From contig JQIS01000001.1 in the NCBI GenBank assembly GCA_000830175.1, positions 221,482 to 285,481 on the forward strand: DNA of 64,000 bases, given 5' to 3'. The notes beneath the pieces were generated by a model. It worked only from the letters and a program-made list of their open reading frames with translations, was not told where the DNA came from and did no database searches. Positions within the stretch are counted from its first letter, which is position 1. Every line of letters begins with the position of its first letter. Shown here one piece after another: positions 18,049 through 26,429 of this stretch. The translations under genes and the position numbers were made by a program. This DNA is from Sulfurovum sp. FS08-3. GTDB taxonomy: Bacteria > Campylobacterota > Campylobacteria > Campylobacterales > Sulfurovaceae.

Positions 18049-19686
18049 TTATTTATCGGTTTGTGTACGTTGTTTACACGCTAGGGCATCGATACACAAG
18101 AATCCTTTGCCCTTTTTGGCAGGTTTTAGCTCTTCTATCGCTTCATTGCCGCATTTGCTGCATTTTTGTTCATCGTTTGCAACCACTACTTTGGGTGCTT
18201 CGGGACGCATGGCAGGGAAGAGCAAAACATCTTGAATCGAGTGTTGATTGGTGAGTATCATCACCAAACGGTCAATCCCAATCCCCTCTCCAGCCGTTGG
18301 TGCCATGCCGTAGCTTAGGGCATTGATGAAATCCTCATCCATCTCGTGGGCTTCATCGTCGCCTGCATCTTTGGCTTGACCTTGTTGCACAAAACGCTCC
18401 CATTGATCAAGGGGGTCGTTAAGCTCACTAAAGGCATTGGCAATCTCTTTTCCCGCCATAAAAAGCTCAAATCGTTCGGTAATAGCGGGGTTTTCATCGC
18501 TTCGTCTTGCCAAAGGACTAAGCTCTACGGGGTAATCGGTAATAAAAGTAGGATTGATAAGCTTGGCTTCAACAAACTCATCAAACAACTTCCCTTGCAA
18601 TTGACCCAAATTGAGATTGGGTTTGATGGGTATCCCTTTGGCTTTGAAATAGGCATAAATGGCATCCATATCGTGGCAAATGTGGGCAGGTACGCCTCCG
18701 ATTTGTGAGAGCGAATCGACAAGGGTAATTTCAACAAAGTTGCTAAAATCTATCTCAAACTCACCGTAGGGAAGCTTGGAGGGAAGATTGAGGTGTGTAA
18801 AGAGATACTCAAAATAATCTTTGGTAATCTCAATCAAATCCCGATAGGTTTTGTAAGCCCAATAGAACTCAATAGCGGTAAACTCTGGATTGTGCGTAGA
18901 GTCCATACCCTCGTTTCTAAAGTTTCGATTGATCTCATAAACCGCTTCAAATCCACCGACAATCAAACGCTTAAGATAGAGTTCGGGAGCGATACGCAAA
19001 TATCTATCGACTCCCAAAGTGTTGTGGTGCGTAATAAAAGGACGCGCATTAGCTCCCCCTGCAATAGGGTGCATCATAGGAGTTTCGACCTCCAAAAAGC
19101 CTCGCTCTTCAAAAAATCTACGGGTGAGCGAAACGATACGACTACGCATCTCAAAGGTCTTTTTGACCGATGTGTTCATGATTAAATCAAGGTAGCGTTG
19201 GCGATAGCGAAGCTCTTTATCTTGCAATCCGTGGAACTTTTCGGGAAGAGGATGAATCGATTTGGTGACGATACGGAGTGCATTGCAATGGAGGGTAATC
19301 TCACCCGTTTGCGTCACAAAAGCGTAACCAATGGCTTGGACAATATCGCCCACTTCAAAAAGCTTTTTAATTTGGTTGTAGTACCCCTCTGGTAAATCGT
19401 CACGGTTGTAATAGATTTGTACCAACCCGCAACTATCTTCAATCTTAGCAAACGCTGCTTTTCCCATAATACGGATAAATTTGATACGTCCTGTTAGATG
19501 AAATATCTTGTTTTCATCTTTTTTAACCTCGTCACTTAGGGTGAGTAGGTGAGCCGATTGGGAGAGGAAATCCTCTGAAGTCTCTCCTCTTTCGATCGCA
19601 TTAGGGTAGGGATTGATACCCATTTGACGCAATTGGTCAGCTTTTTTTATTCTCTCTTGTATGTATTGATTTTCAAACAATGACAC
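18049..19686 (-). CDS. lysS: lysyl-tRNA synthetase (class II) with C-terminal Cys4 tail
   Basis: The enzyme charges tRNA-Lys. The 545-residue protein has the OB-fold anticodon-binding domain and the class II catalytic core ([14 protein letters not shown] as motif 2, [11 protein letters not shown] as motif 3). After the usual end ([10 protein letters not shown]) there is an extra tail of about 50 residues with CSKC at 509-512 and further Cys at 531 and 537, resembling a zinc ribbon; this is not part of the standard bacterial enzyme. The start lies inside the 3' end of fur (40-base overlap), so translation is probably coupled. Confidence 0.95.
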   Translation of the reverse strand: MSLFENQYIQERIKKADQLRQMGINPYPNAIERGETSEDFLSQSAHLLTLSDEVKKDENKIFHLTGRIKFIRIMGKAAFAKIEDSCGLVQIYYNRDDLPEGYYNQIKKLFEVGDIVQAIGYAFVTQTGEITLHCNALRIVTKSIHPLPEKFHGLQDKELRYRQRYLDLIMNTSVKKTFEMRSRIVSLTRRFFEERGFLEVETPMMHPIAGGANARPFITHHNTLGVDRYLRIAPELYLKRLIVGGFEAVYEINRNFRNEGMDSTHNPEFTAIEFYWAYKTYRDLIEITKDYFEYLFTHLNLPSKLPYGEFEIDFSNFVEITLVDSLSQIGGVPAHICHDMDAIYAYFKAKGIPIKPNLNLGQLQGKLFDEFVEAKLINPTFITDYPVELSPLARRSDENPAITERFELFMAGKEIANAFSELNDPLDQWERFVQQGQAKDAGDDEAHEMDEDFINALSYGMAPTAGEGIGIDRLVMILTNQHSIQDVLLFPAMRPEAPKVVVANDEQKCSKCGNEAIEELKPAKKGKGFLCIDALACKQRTQTDK

Positions 19687-20150
19687 TTCTCCTCAATCTT
19701 AATATCTATTTTTTTGGCTTGACACTCTTGACACACACCGATGATTTGCATGGTGTGGTTTGTCATTTTAAAGTTAAACTTTTTGGCAATCACCTCTTGT
19801 TGATGCTCAATGAGTTCATCGTGAAACTCCATAATTTTTTCGCACTCGGTGCAAACAAGATGGTCATGATGTTCATGCGACAACAACTCGTAGCGTTTAC
19901 CTTGATCGGCTACGCTTAATGAACTGATTAAATTGGCATCCTCAAGAAGCGAAAGGGTTCGATAGACTGTGGCGATACCGATTTTGATTTTGGGGTATCG
20001 ATACTGTATCAATCGATGAATCTCTTCGGGTGTAAGATGATGATGATTCCCATAGAGCGTTTCCAAAATATACTCTCTTTGTTTGGTCTGTTTTAGACCG
20101 CTGTTTTTGAGAATATCTCGAAAATTATCCAATAGCTCATCATAGCTCAT
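19647..20150 (-). CDS. fur: ferric uptake regulator Fur
   Basis: Fur is a dimeric metal-sensing repressor that blocks iron-uptake genes when Fe2+ is plentiful. The 167-residue protein has the winged helix ([29 protein letters not shown]), the metal sites in [19 protein letters not shown], and a C-terminal CQEC plus a further CHC. It overlaps lysS by 40 bases, in the gene order used by Campylobacter. No Fur box was sought in detail upstream. Confidence 0.95.
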   Translation of the reverse strand: MSYDELLDNFRDILKNSGLKQTKQREYILETLYGNHHHLTPEEIHRLIQYRYPKIKIGIATVYRTLSLLEDANLISSLSVADQGKRYELLSHEHHDHLVCTECEKIMEFHDELIEHQQEVIAKKFNFKMTNHTMQIIGVCQECQAKKIDIKIEEKCHCLKINTYKRE

Positions 20151-20165
20151 CTTTGACCCACTTGC

Positions 20166-20804
20166 CTACGGCTCATTTACGATGAGTTTATTGATCTGCG
20201 GATTTGTCTCATTGGCTTGTGTAGTCGTAGTTGTCTCATTGGTTTCTTGGTTCTCTATTTTCTTTTGAAAATTTGTGGAATCAAAGACTCTCATCTCCTC
20301 AAGCAATAAGAGTTCATTGCCGTATTGTTCCATATAAGGATAGGCAATGGAGTTATTGAGATCCAATTTGGGTGCAACATTATCACGAATGAGCGTGATT
20401 TTTAAAAGCGAAATGAAAAGAACCGAAAAAAACAAAAAGTATTTGCCCACGCTCAATCCCAATCCTGCCAAACGACTAATGAGTCCCATTTTTGAGTGCT
20501 TGTTGGCAAAATAGGCAAATACAATCCCCACAATCGCTACAATAATCCAAATTGCTAAAGCAATAGCTATAAAACCTATAAGATTTAAAAGAGCAGGATT
20601 TTCAAGAGGAGCTTTGCTGTAAATGTATTGAGCTGCCAAAGCGTATTGTTGTGAGGCGACTATTACACCGCCCACTAATCCAATAACACCAAAAAACTCT
20701 TTGATAAAACCATTCACAAAGCCCTTGAGTCCCAAAATGGCAATCAAGGTAATGAGAGTAACATCAAGATAGTTTAGGGTGCTGTAGTCAATATGTTCAA
20801 TCAC
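20166..20804 (-). CDS. cvpA: CvpA family inner-membrane protein
   Basis: The 212-residue protein has four predicted transmembrane helices and the CvpA signature (GLKGFVNGFIKEFFGVIGLVGG, with LISRLAGLGLSVGK further on). CvpA proteins support envelope integrity; the molecular role is not firmly known. The start is GTG (the codon at 20804); no in-frame ATG fits. The C-terminal 45 residues are polar and Thr/Asn-rich. A cvpA gene next to fur is conserved in Campylobacter. Confidence 0.85.
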   Translation of the reverse strand: MIEHIDYSTLNYLDVTLITLIAILGLKGFVNGFIKEFFGVIGLVGGVIVASQQYALAAQYIYSKAPLENPALLNLIGFIAIALAIWIIVAIVGIVFAYFANKHSKMGLISRLAGLGLSVGKYFLFFSVLFISLLKITLIRDNVAPKLDLNNSIAYPYMEQYGNELLLLEEMRVFDSTNFQKKIENQETNETTTTTQANETNPQINKLIVNEP

Positions 20805-20813
20805 GCATAGACC

Positions 20814-21899
20814 TTAAGCAATTCCAAGTTTTTTCTTGACTTCATCTTTTTTGTTGGCGTATTGCAACGCAACCTCTTTGGAAATCCGCCCCGCTTCGTA
20901 CTCTCGTACAATGACTTGTGTTTGGGTTTGCATACCCGAATCCCCTTGTCCTAGTTGCATTTGCGAATAGATTTGATGCACTTTGTCTTCACGAATAAGA
21001 CTCGATATGGCGTTGTTGGCGATGAGAATTTCAGGCGTAGCAACCCGTCCACCTCCAAGTTTGGGAAGCAACATTTGTGAAATAACCGCAATAAGCGACC
21101 CTGCAATCATTGCTCGAATAGCGGGTTGCTCACCTGCATCAAATACATCCAAAATCCTTGCAATAGTACCCGCAGCGGAGGAGGTGTGCAGTGTACCAAA
21201 TACCAAGTGACCCGTTTCAGCCGCCGAAAGTCCCGCTCCGATAGTCTCACGGGTACGCATCTCCCCAATAACGATAACATCGGGGTCTTGACGTAGGGCG
21301 TATTTCAAAGCCGCCGCAAAACTCACCGTATCGGGACCAACGCCTCGGTGAGAAAAGAGACACTTTTTGTTTTCATGCACGAACTCGACGGGGTCTTCTA
21401 CGGTAAGAATGTGTTTGTTATCGGTGAGGTTAATCTCGTTGATAATAGCCGCCATGGTGGTTGATTTACCCGAACCCGTAGGACCCGTAACTAAAATAAC
21501 GCCTTTTTCTCGTTTGATAATCTCTTTGTAAACCGCAGGAGCGTTGAGTTGGTCAAGTGAAGGAATGACGGTGGGAATAATACGAAACGCCGCAGCCATA
21601 TCGGTCATGGTTTTGTAGTAGTTGCCCCTAAATCGTCCAATCCCTGGAAGCATAATAGCAAAGTCAAGTTCGTTGTGTTCTTCAAACTCCTGTTTTTGCT
21701 TTTCGGTAATGATGGAGTAGCACATCTCTTCAATATCATCGCCTGTTAAAACGGGTAAATTGACAGGTTTTAGCTTACCGCTGATACGAATTTGCGGTTG
21801 CGAACGACTTACTAGGTGCAAATCCGATGCACCATGCTTAACAACACTTTTTAAAAGTTTCTTGACATCAATAACATCTTTTTTTTCTTCTTCGATCAT
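20814..21899 (-). CDS. pilT: PilT-type secretion/retraction ATPase
   Basis: This 361-residue hexameric ATPase of the PilT/VirB11 superfamily normally powers type IV pilus retraction (twitching). The N-terminal PAS-like domain (HGASDLHLVSRSQPQIRISG) is followed by Walker A GPTGSGKST, the Asp box (ILTVEDPVEFVH), Walker B (VIVIGEMRTRET), the His box (GHLVFGTLHTSSA) and AIRAMIAGSLIAVISQ, equivalent to the PilT AIRNLIRE motif. AAAGGA precedes the ATG. No other pilus gene is in the window, so its partners must be elsewhere. It sits between cvpA and gatC, which are neighbours in Campylobacter, so this is a lineage-specific insertion or rearrangement. Confidence 0.9.
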   Translation of the reverse strand: MIEEEKKDVIDVKKLLKSVVKHGASDLHLVSRSQPQIRISGKLKPVNLPVLTGDDIEEMCYSIITEKQKQEFEEHNELDFAIMLPGIGRFRGNYYKTMTDMAAAFRIIPTVIPSLDQLNAPAVYKEIIKREKGVILVTGPTGSGKSTTMAAIINEINLTDNKHILTVEDPVEFVHENKKCLFSHRGVGPDTVSFAAALKYALRQDPDVIVIGEMRTRETIGAGLSAAETGHLVFGTLHTSSAAGTIARILDVFDAGEQPAIRAMIAGSLIAVISQMLLPKLGGGRVATPEILIANNAISSLIREDKVHQIYSQMQLGQGDSGMQTQTQVIVREYEAGRISKEVALQYANKKDEVKKKLGIA

Positions 21900-21910
21900 A
21901 GTACCATCCT

Positions 21911-22249
21911 TTAAAGTAATTTTTGATTGTATTCATTCAAATCAAAACCAACCATTATTGCGTTGTCTTGTTCAATAACGGGTCGTTTGATAAGCATTGG
22001 CTCTTTGAGTAGCCACTCTATTGCTTCGCTATCGTTTAGATTTAACTCTTTGAGTTTAAGATTTCGATAGGTGGTTGAACGTCTATTGAAGAGTTGCTCT
22101 ATAGGTACATACTCTAGCCATCTTTTGATAACCAAACGTTCTATTTTCTCTTGTTTGAGATCAACAAAATCATACGCCATAGCGTGAGCATCAAGCCAAT
22201 TCAAAGCCTTTTTGACACTGCCGCAACTTTTGATACCATATACTTTCAT
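21911..22249 (-). CDS. ArsC/Spx-family thioredoxin-fold protein
   Basis: The 112-residue protein starts MKVYGIKSCGSVKKALNWL, the single-cysteine thioredoxin-like motif of the YffB/ArsC-like family, and ends with the family's MLIKRPVI substrate-loop motif. It may act as a glutathione-dependent reductase; arsenate reduction is not established for this subgroup. The start at 22249 is preferred over an upstream in-frame ATG inside gatC, because MKVYGIK aligns with the family N-terminus. Confidence 0.8.
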   Translation of the reverse strand: MKVYGIKSCGSVKKALNWLDAHAMAYDFVDLKQEKIERLVIKRWLEYVPIEQLFNRRSTTYRNLKLKELNLNDSEAIEWLLKEPMLIKRPVIEQDNAIMVGFDLNEYNQKLL

Positions 22250-22253
22250 CGGT

Positions 22254-22544
22254 TTACTCAATAATAGCGGGGACAATAAAGAAATCATCTTGAGATTGCG
22301 GTGCGTTGCTTAGTATATCGTGTGAAATAGCACTATCGCAATAAGGCTCATCGCTTCTCATGAGTGTACCCCCTTGCAGCGTGGAAAAAGAGGCATCCAA
22401 ATGATCGGTATCAAGCTCATTGAGGTTTTCGACATAGGAGAGAATATCACTTAATTGAGCAATAATCTCGACTTTTTTATCCTCATCAATATGCAGATGC
22501 GAAAGCTTTTCAAGATTCTCTAAAATAGTGCTATCAATTTGCAT
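22254..22544 (-). CDS. gatC: Asp-tRNA(Asn)/Glu-tRNA(Gln) amidotransferase subunit C
   Basis: GatC is the small stabilising subunit of GatCAB, which converts misacylated Glu-tRNA-Gln and Asp-tRNA-Asn to the correct species. The 96-residue protein matches the family (LEKLSHLHIDEDKK, LSDILSYVENLNELDTDHL, then LRSDEP-like MRSDEPYCDS). A and B subunits are not nearby. AAGGGATTG precedes the ATG, with a TATAAT on the minus strand at 22574-22579. Confidence 0.92.
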   Translation of the reverse strand: MQIDSTILENLEKLSHLHIDEDKKVEIIAQLSDILSYVENLNELDTDHLDASFSTLQGGTLMRSDEPYCDSAISHDILSNAPQSQDDFFIVPAIIE

Positions 22545-22573
22545 ACAATCCCTTTACTTATATCTTGTCGATA

Positions 22574-22579
22574 TTATAA
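22574..22579 (-). promoter_or_regulatory. -10 box upstream of gatC
   Basis: On the minus strand TATAAT lies about 30 bases before the gatC ATG, inside an AT-rich stretch. It probably starts the leftward gatC-ArsC-pilT-cvpA-fur-lysS-glyA transcript. No -35 is evident. Confidence 0.5.
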
Positions 22580-22606
22580 TATTAAAAACTTAAACCTTAA
22601 TAATTT

Positions 22607-22646
22607 AATAGCCTCTTTAGTAAACAAATCCTACTTGCTTGAGTGC
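22607..22646 (-). pseudogene. duplicated 3' end of the radical SAM gene
   Basis: Read on the minus strand, this stretch encodes ALKQVGFVY followed by TAA. That is nearly the last residues of the intact radical SAM gene at 23696 (EALKEVGFVY, stop). The first 22 bases (22607-22628) are identical to 23686-23707; beyond that the copies differ mainly at synonymous sites. It marks the left boundary of an inserted cassette of about 1.08 kb. Confidence 0.75.
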
Positions 22647-22710
22647 CTCCCTCTCCACCTCTCCCGAGCTAGAATGCATACCATAAGCTAATCTATACTA
22701 AAATATTCAA

Positions 22711-22896
22711 ATGAGAAAACTTGGAGCAGATTACGATATGTATGTATATAATCCTAGTGGCACTCTCATGTGTAGTAGCAAATCGTATTGCAACCCTTGC
22801 GAAGTTTCAGGAGCATATGGGGTGAGAATTGTACGAAGTAGAAACAACGATACAACTCTAAATATGTCATTGGGTATGACAGTCAATAGATATTAA
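22711..22896 (+). pseudogene. fragment of a secreted PPC-like domain
   Basis: This 61-codon open frame encodes LGADYDMYVYNPSGTLMCSS and then Cys pairs and GAYGVRIVRS, which resembles the end of a beta-rich pre-peptidase C-terminal (PPC-like) domain of an exported protein. There is no signal peptide, no convincing ribosome binding site and no N-terminal catalytic part, so it looks like a truncated remnant. It could be a genuine tiny gene, but nothing supports expression. Confidence 0.45.
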
Positions 22897-22913
22897 TTTG
22901 CAAGGAGCTAAAA

Positions 22914-23456
22914 ATGAAAAAAATATTTTTACTACTATCAAGTGTGATAATAGTCGCTACTTTGACGGCGTGTAGTGGAGGCGATAGTGATAGTAGTGTC
23001 ACGGAGCAAAATACTTCCGTGTCACAAACCGATAAAGTGACAAAAGTCATCGTAGAATGGACACCCGATATTTTCTTCTTGCCAACACCCACAGCTAGGG
23101 TAATTAAAACTCAAGATGAGCTAAATAAAACCATCGGTGAACTTGAAGTCGCCAAAGATAGTGATCCCGATACGGTCGAATCGTGGATTAGTTCATTGCA
23201 AAACAGTGATATTGATTTTGAAAAAGAGAATCTTATCACCTACGCATTTCTTTATGGCTGTATCCCAGAGTACAAAGTCGATACAACTTTGGCAACTGAT
23301 ACGCAGTCAAATATCATCATGACAAAAACAAGAGAAGAGTGCGATTCAGCAGAGATATTATTCTTTTTAGCCTACAAAGTCTCGAAAGATATCGAAACAG
23401 TTCAGATTATTCCGTTCAATCAGGAGACTGTGACTATCAACATGACCCAGCCCTAA
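22914..23456 (+). CDS. putative lipoprotein of unknown function
   Basis: The 180-residue protein has a type II signal peptide with lipobox LTAC (Cys20), then a Ser/Asp-rich linker and a globular domain with Cys pairs (YGCIPEYK and REECDSAEI) that may form a disulfide. It is presumably anchored to a membrane and faces the periplasm or the surface. I do not recognise the family. It has its own AAGGAG site and lies inside the cassette bounded by the duplicated radical SAM gene end, so it is probably acquired. Confidence 0.7.
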   Translation: MKKIFLLLSSVIIVATLTACSGGDSDSSVTEQNTSVSQTDKVTKVIVEWTPDIFFLPTPTARVIKTQDELNKTIGELEVAKDSDPDTVESWISSLQNSDIDFEKENLITYAFLYGCIPEYKVDTTLATDTQSNIIMTKTREECDSAEILFFLAYKVSKDIETVQIIPFNQETVTINMTQP

Positions 23457-23483
23457 AACATACCGCACTACGGCTCTGCTACT

Positions 23484-23680
23484 TCTCATTCCACCTCGGG
23501 AGAGAGTGTGAAATAACATGGGAAAACTTCGGAAGCGGGACTTTAGTCCCGCCAAAAAAGTCTAAAAATGACAGATTTATCATTTTTTAAACATATTTAG
23601 TAGGACTAAAGTCCTACTTCCAGTGGCTTAAGCTTTAATTTAGATAGTTATTTCACACTCTCGGGAGAGGTGGAACGAGA
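23484..23680. repeat. REP/BIME-like element: 34-bp inverted arms with two inner palindromes
   Basis: Outer arms 23484-23517 and 23647-23680 are inverted copies. They share CTGTGAAATAAC-type flanks (GAGTGTGAAATAAC) and the TTCCAC side, but a central 10-bp block (CTCGGGAGAG at 23495-23504 and 23660-23669) is in opposite relative orientation in the two arms. Inside are two perfect hairpins: GCGGGACT-TT-AGTCCCGC at 23535-23552 and AGTAGGACT-AA-AGTCCTACT at 23599-23618. They share a GGACT..AGTCC core, and the second has the GTAG tetranucleotide typical of REPs mobilised by RAYT transposases. No transposase gene is present here. Confidence 0.75.
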
Positions 23681-23695
23681 ATGGGAATAGCCTCT

Positions 23696-24652
23696 TTAGT
23701 AAACAAACCCCACTTCTTTAAGTGCTTCATAGATGTAGATTTGCATCGCATTGCGTCCCAAACCGCACCATTGAGGAGCCAAAAGTGTATCATCGTCGAT
23801 ACCTGCCGTGACACGTTGGATAGAGATAGTATCGGGTTTCATTTGGATAGCTTTGGTGAGCGTATCGAGATAGAGTTGGCGGCTAATGGGTTCAAATTTG
23901 CCTAGTAGGTAGTCATTGGCAAGAAGGGTGTTTTTGACGACATAGAGCGGATGGTATTTGACCGAATCGATTCCCCACTCGTAACTTGTTTTGGCACTTT
24001 GCAACATCATCTCTTGCGTTTCGCCTGGCAAACCAAAGATAAGATGACCGCAAACATTAAGCCCCAAGGCTTTGGTTTTGGCAATCATCGTTTCAACGCT
24101 CTTAGCGTCGTGTCCTCGGTTGATTTTTTGGAGTGTCTCATCGTAAATCGATTGAATACCGTACTCTATCCATATCTCATACTTTTGACTTAACAAGGCT
24201 AAATACTCCAATGTCTCATCGGTAACGCTATCGCTTCGTGTACCGATACTAAGTCCCACTACATCGGGATAGGTGAGGGCTTTGTCGTAGAGTGTTTTGA
24301 GCGTCTCAAAAGGGGCATAGGTGTTGGTAAAAGCTTGAAAATAGACGATAAACTTTTGTGTGCCGTAGTTTTGGCGTTGATACTTTTGGGTGGTTTTGAT
24401 TTGATGGTCCAATTGAGCCAACTGTTTAGCAAGAAGCGGATTGGAGGGGCTATCGAGATTGAGAAAAAATTTGCCTTTGTTGTGTTCCAAATTGGGACTA
24501 AAGGAGTCGTTTTGACAAAAGGTACACCCCCCCCTAGCCACTTTGCCATCAATATTGGGGCAAGTAAATCCGCTGATACCCAAAGGAATTTTGCTCACTT
24601 TGACCTTGTATTTTTTTTTGAGATACCTACCAAATGTATTGAGTTGTTTCAA
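23696..24652 (-). CDS. radical SAM protein, YhcC-like (TIGR01212 family)
   Basis: The 318-residue protein has the atypical radical SAM cluster site of this family: FTCPNIDGKVARGGCTFCQN (Cys residues for the 4Fe-4S cluster). It also has the elongator-like TIM barrel (IVYFQAFTNTYAPFETLK, GLSIGTRSDSV, LNVCGHLIFGLPGET). The biochemical role of the family is not established. The start is TTG at 24652, chosen because AAGGAAAC precedes it. Its 3' end is partly duplicated 1.08 kb away at 22607. Confidence 0.88.
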   Translation of the reverse strand: MKQLNTFGRYLKKKYKVKVSKIPLGISGFTCPNIDGKVARGGCTFCQNDSFSPNLEHNKGKFFLNLDSPSNPLLAKQLAQLDHQIKTTQKYQRQNYGTQKFIVYFQAFTNTYAPFETLKTLYDKALTYPDVVGLSIGTRSDSVTDETLEYLALLSQKYEIWIEYGIQSIYDETLQKINRGHDAKSVETMIAKTKALGLNVCGHLIFGLPGETQEMMLQSAKTSYEWGIDSVKYHPLYVVKNTLLANDYLLGKFEPISRQLYLDTLTKAIQMKPDTISIQRVTAGIDDDTLLAPQWCGLGRNAMQIYIYEALKEVGFVY

Positions 24653-24666
24653 ACCGTGTTTCCTTA

Positions 24667-25335
24667 TTAATCTATAATATAGTGTTCAAATTCGTTTTTT
24701 AGTGTTTCATTATGGCGTATAATATAGCGTTTAAATGCTGTAAACTCTATGCTATTGTTGAGATGTTGTTTGATTTTGAGTAAAAATGTTGCATCTTTAC
24801 CGTATTTGTAATAATCAATTAATAGCTCTTGAAACTCTTTTATGCTTTTGAGTAACAAATCTCTTAAGTTAGCTCCCTCTAATGCCTTCAAAGAAGTAGG
24901 TTCGCCATTGAAGACTCTATCTAGTAGCTCTTTGGCGTGAGTAGCTTTTTGTGAGGGAATAAGCACTTCAAAATGTGGTTTTTCTTTTGGAAATGGGTTG
25001 AATTGATAAGCAATAGCACGATCGACTTGATCACTTTTTAGAGTGCAATTAAGTATTTCATCAAACTCTTTTTGAGCTAATTTTACATTATTACAGTGAC
25101 CACAAGCATAAAAGAGGTTGTTCCAATCAAACATTAGGTCTCTATCTCCACGATGAGGCATAAAGTGTTCTATGTTGATAGTTGTTGGGTTTTTTTGTCC
25201 GCAAATATAGCATTTGCTGTAAAAATCTTTATCAAGTCGAGCAATAACTTCAGCTGTTCGATAAGTACCTGATTTTTTGTTTTTTTCAAGAAGTAAAGAG
25301 GGGGGTGCAGGTTGTGATTTTTCAAAATAAACCAT
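24667..25335 (-). CDS. HNH endonuclease of a two-gene defence-like system (PtuB-like)
   Basis: The 222-residue protein carries a zinc-supported HNH nuclease: CYICGQ, INIEHFMPHRG, FDWNNLFYACGHCNNVK. Cys pairs at both ends bind zinc, and His and Asn are in the expected order. The N-terminal PAPPSLLLEKN..GTYRTAEV pattern is shared by HNH proteins that partner with AAA ATPases in Septu and some retron systems. The start overlaps the ATPase stop by one base (TAATG), so the two proteins are made together. Likely role: DNA or RNA cleavage in antiphage defence, controlled by the ATPase. No reverse transcriptase or retron RNA is seen. Confidence 0.78.
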   Translation of the reverse strand: MVYFEKSQPAPPSLLLEKNKKSGTYRTAEVIARLDKDFYSKCYICGQKNPTTINIEHFMPHRGDRDLMFDWNNLFYACGHCNNVKLAQKEFDEILNCTLKSDQVDRAIAYQFNPFPKEKPHFEVLIPSQKATHAKELLDRVFNGEPTSLKALEGANLRDLLLKSIKEFQELLIDYYKYGKDATFLLKIKQHLNNSIEFTAFKRYIIRHNETLKNEFEHYIID

Positions 25336-26408
25336 TAAACTGCCTTAGATAAGTTTCTTAGTTTAATCTCATTTAATTTAACGGCTAACTCATCGGACAT
25401 AAAAGTAGGCAAAGAGTCAAAATATTTTTTTAATCTATAGTACTCCTCTTTTTCATTGTCATCCAAAGCACTTTTGCTCGATAAAGTTTCAAAAACTTCA
25501 ATTTTATCTTTGACCTCTTGGGAGTACTTATCGCTATCAAAGTAGCTCTCCACAAGTGCATCGTAGGAGTAGCCCGATAGGTCTTCAACTTGTATCTGTT
25601 TTTCCAAATCATACACCACACTATTGTCAATCGATTGCAATACAAAGGGGCTATGGGTAGTCACAATAAATTGAATATTAGGAAAAAAGTTTGTAAGCAG
25701 TGGCATAATGTTTTTTTGCATCTCTACATGAAGATGAGTTTCAACTTCGTCGATTAATACAATGCCCTCAATATCAAAACTTTTAGACTCGGTCGTTTCA
25801 ATTTTGAGTAGTAGTTCTGTGACTATATCGATAATTGCCGAATAGCCATCGGAAAGAGTAGTAAAATCAAAAAGTTCACGATTGCTTCGTTTAATCAAAA
25901 AATTATAACTCATAATATTGCGTCTATCAAATTGTAATTCAAGTGAGGGGTCATTAAATATCTGCCTTAACATCTTCTCAAAGGTGTTAAACCAACTATC
26001 TATTGTTTTAACGGTTTGTGTGTCATTGTCATCTTTGGCAAATGAGCGTTCGGCTTTGAGGGCAACGATATATTTTAAAAAGTACTTATTTAACTTTTCA
26101 TCTTTAATTTTAGAGAGTTCTATCTTTTCAATGCCATTGGGTTTATCCATACTATTTGTGGTTCGTTTGGCAGAAAAAAATGCATAAATTGTTTCACCTT
26201 TTTTAGAAGTAACAAAGTTGGTATCAGTTTTAATAAAAACTTCACCTTTTCCAAGTAAACTATTATTTAATTCTTCCAAAACCGAACTTTTACCGCTTCC
26301 ATTTTTGCCTGTTAAAATAAGATGCTTTTTGGTATCGCCTAGATAGATAGAGAGGTTTTCTAAATGGCGTACTTTATTGATTTTGAGTTCAGTAATGTAG
26401 TTGCTCAT
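25335..26408 (-). CDS. AAA/SMC-like ATPase of a two-gene defence-like system (PtuA-like)
   Basis: This 357-residue ABC/SMC-type ATPase has Walker A GKNGSGKSSV (about residues 34-43), a signature-like TLSDGYSAI, Walker B GIVLIDEVETHLH and the H-loop IVTTHSPFVLQSI. It has a short insert instead of a long coiled coil and no TOPRIM domain, so it is not an OLD nuclease. At 357 residues it seems shorter than typical PtuA proteins. It lies directly upstream of the HNH gene with TAATG coupling. GGAG precedes its ATG. Position between a radical SAM gene and purF suggests an accessory insertion. Likely a sensor ATPase that controls the HNH partner. Confidence 0.75.
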   Translation of the reverse strand: MSNYITELKINKVRHLENLSIYLGDTKKHLILTGKNGSGKSSVLEELNNSLLGKGEVFIKTDTNFVTSKKGETIYAFFSAKRTTNSMDKPNGIEKIELSKIKDEKLNKYFLKYIVALKAERSFAKDDNDTQTVKTIDSWFNTFEKMLRQIFNDPSLELQFDRRNIMSYNFLIKRSNRELFDFTTLSDGYSAIIDIVTELLLKIETTESKSFDIEGIVLIDEVETHLHVEMQKNIMPLLTNFFPNIQFIVTTHSPFVLQSIDNSVVYDLEKQIQVEDLSGYSYDALVESYFDSDKYSQEVKDKIEVFETLSSKSALDDNEKEEYYRLKKYFDSLPTFMSDELAVKLNEIKLRNLSKAV

Positions 26409-26429
26409 TTGCTCTCCTCTCTCCTATTT

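Noticed and set aside
25335-26408. ATPase considered as an OLD-family nuclease
   Set aside because: There is no TOPRIM domain after the ATPase core, and the nuclease is supplied by a separate HNH gene.
24667-26408. Possible retron with PtuAB effectors
   Set aside because: No reverse transcriptase gene or msr/msd-like structured RNA was seen beside the pair in the window.
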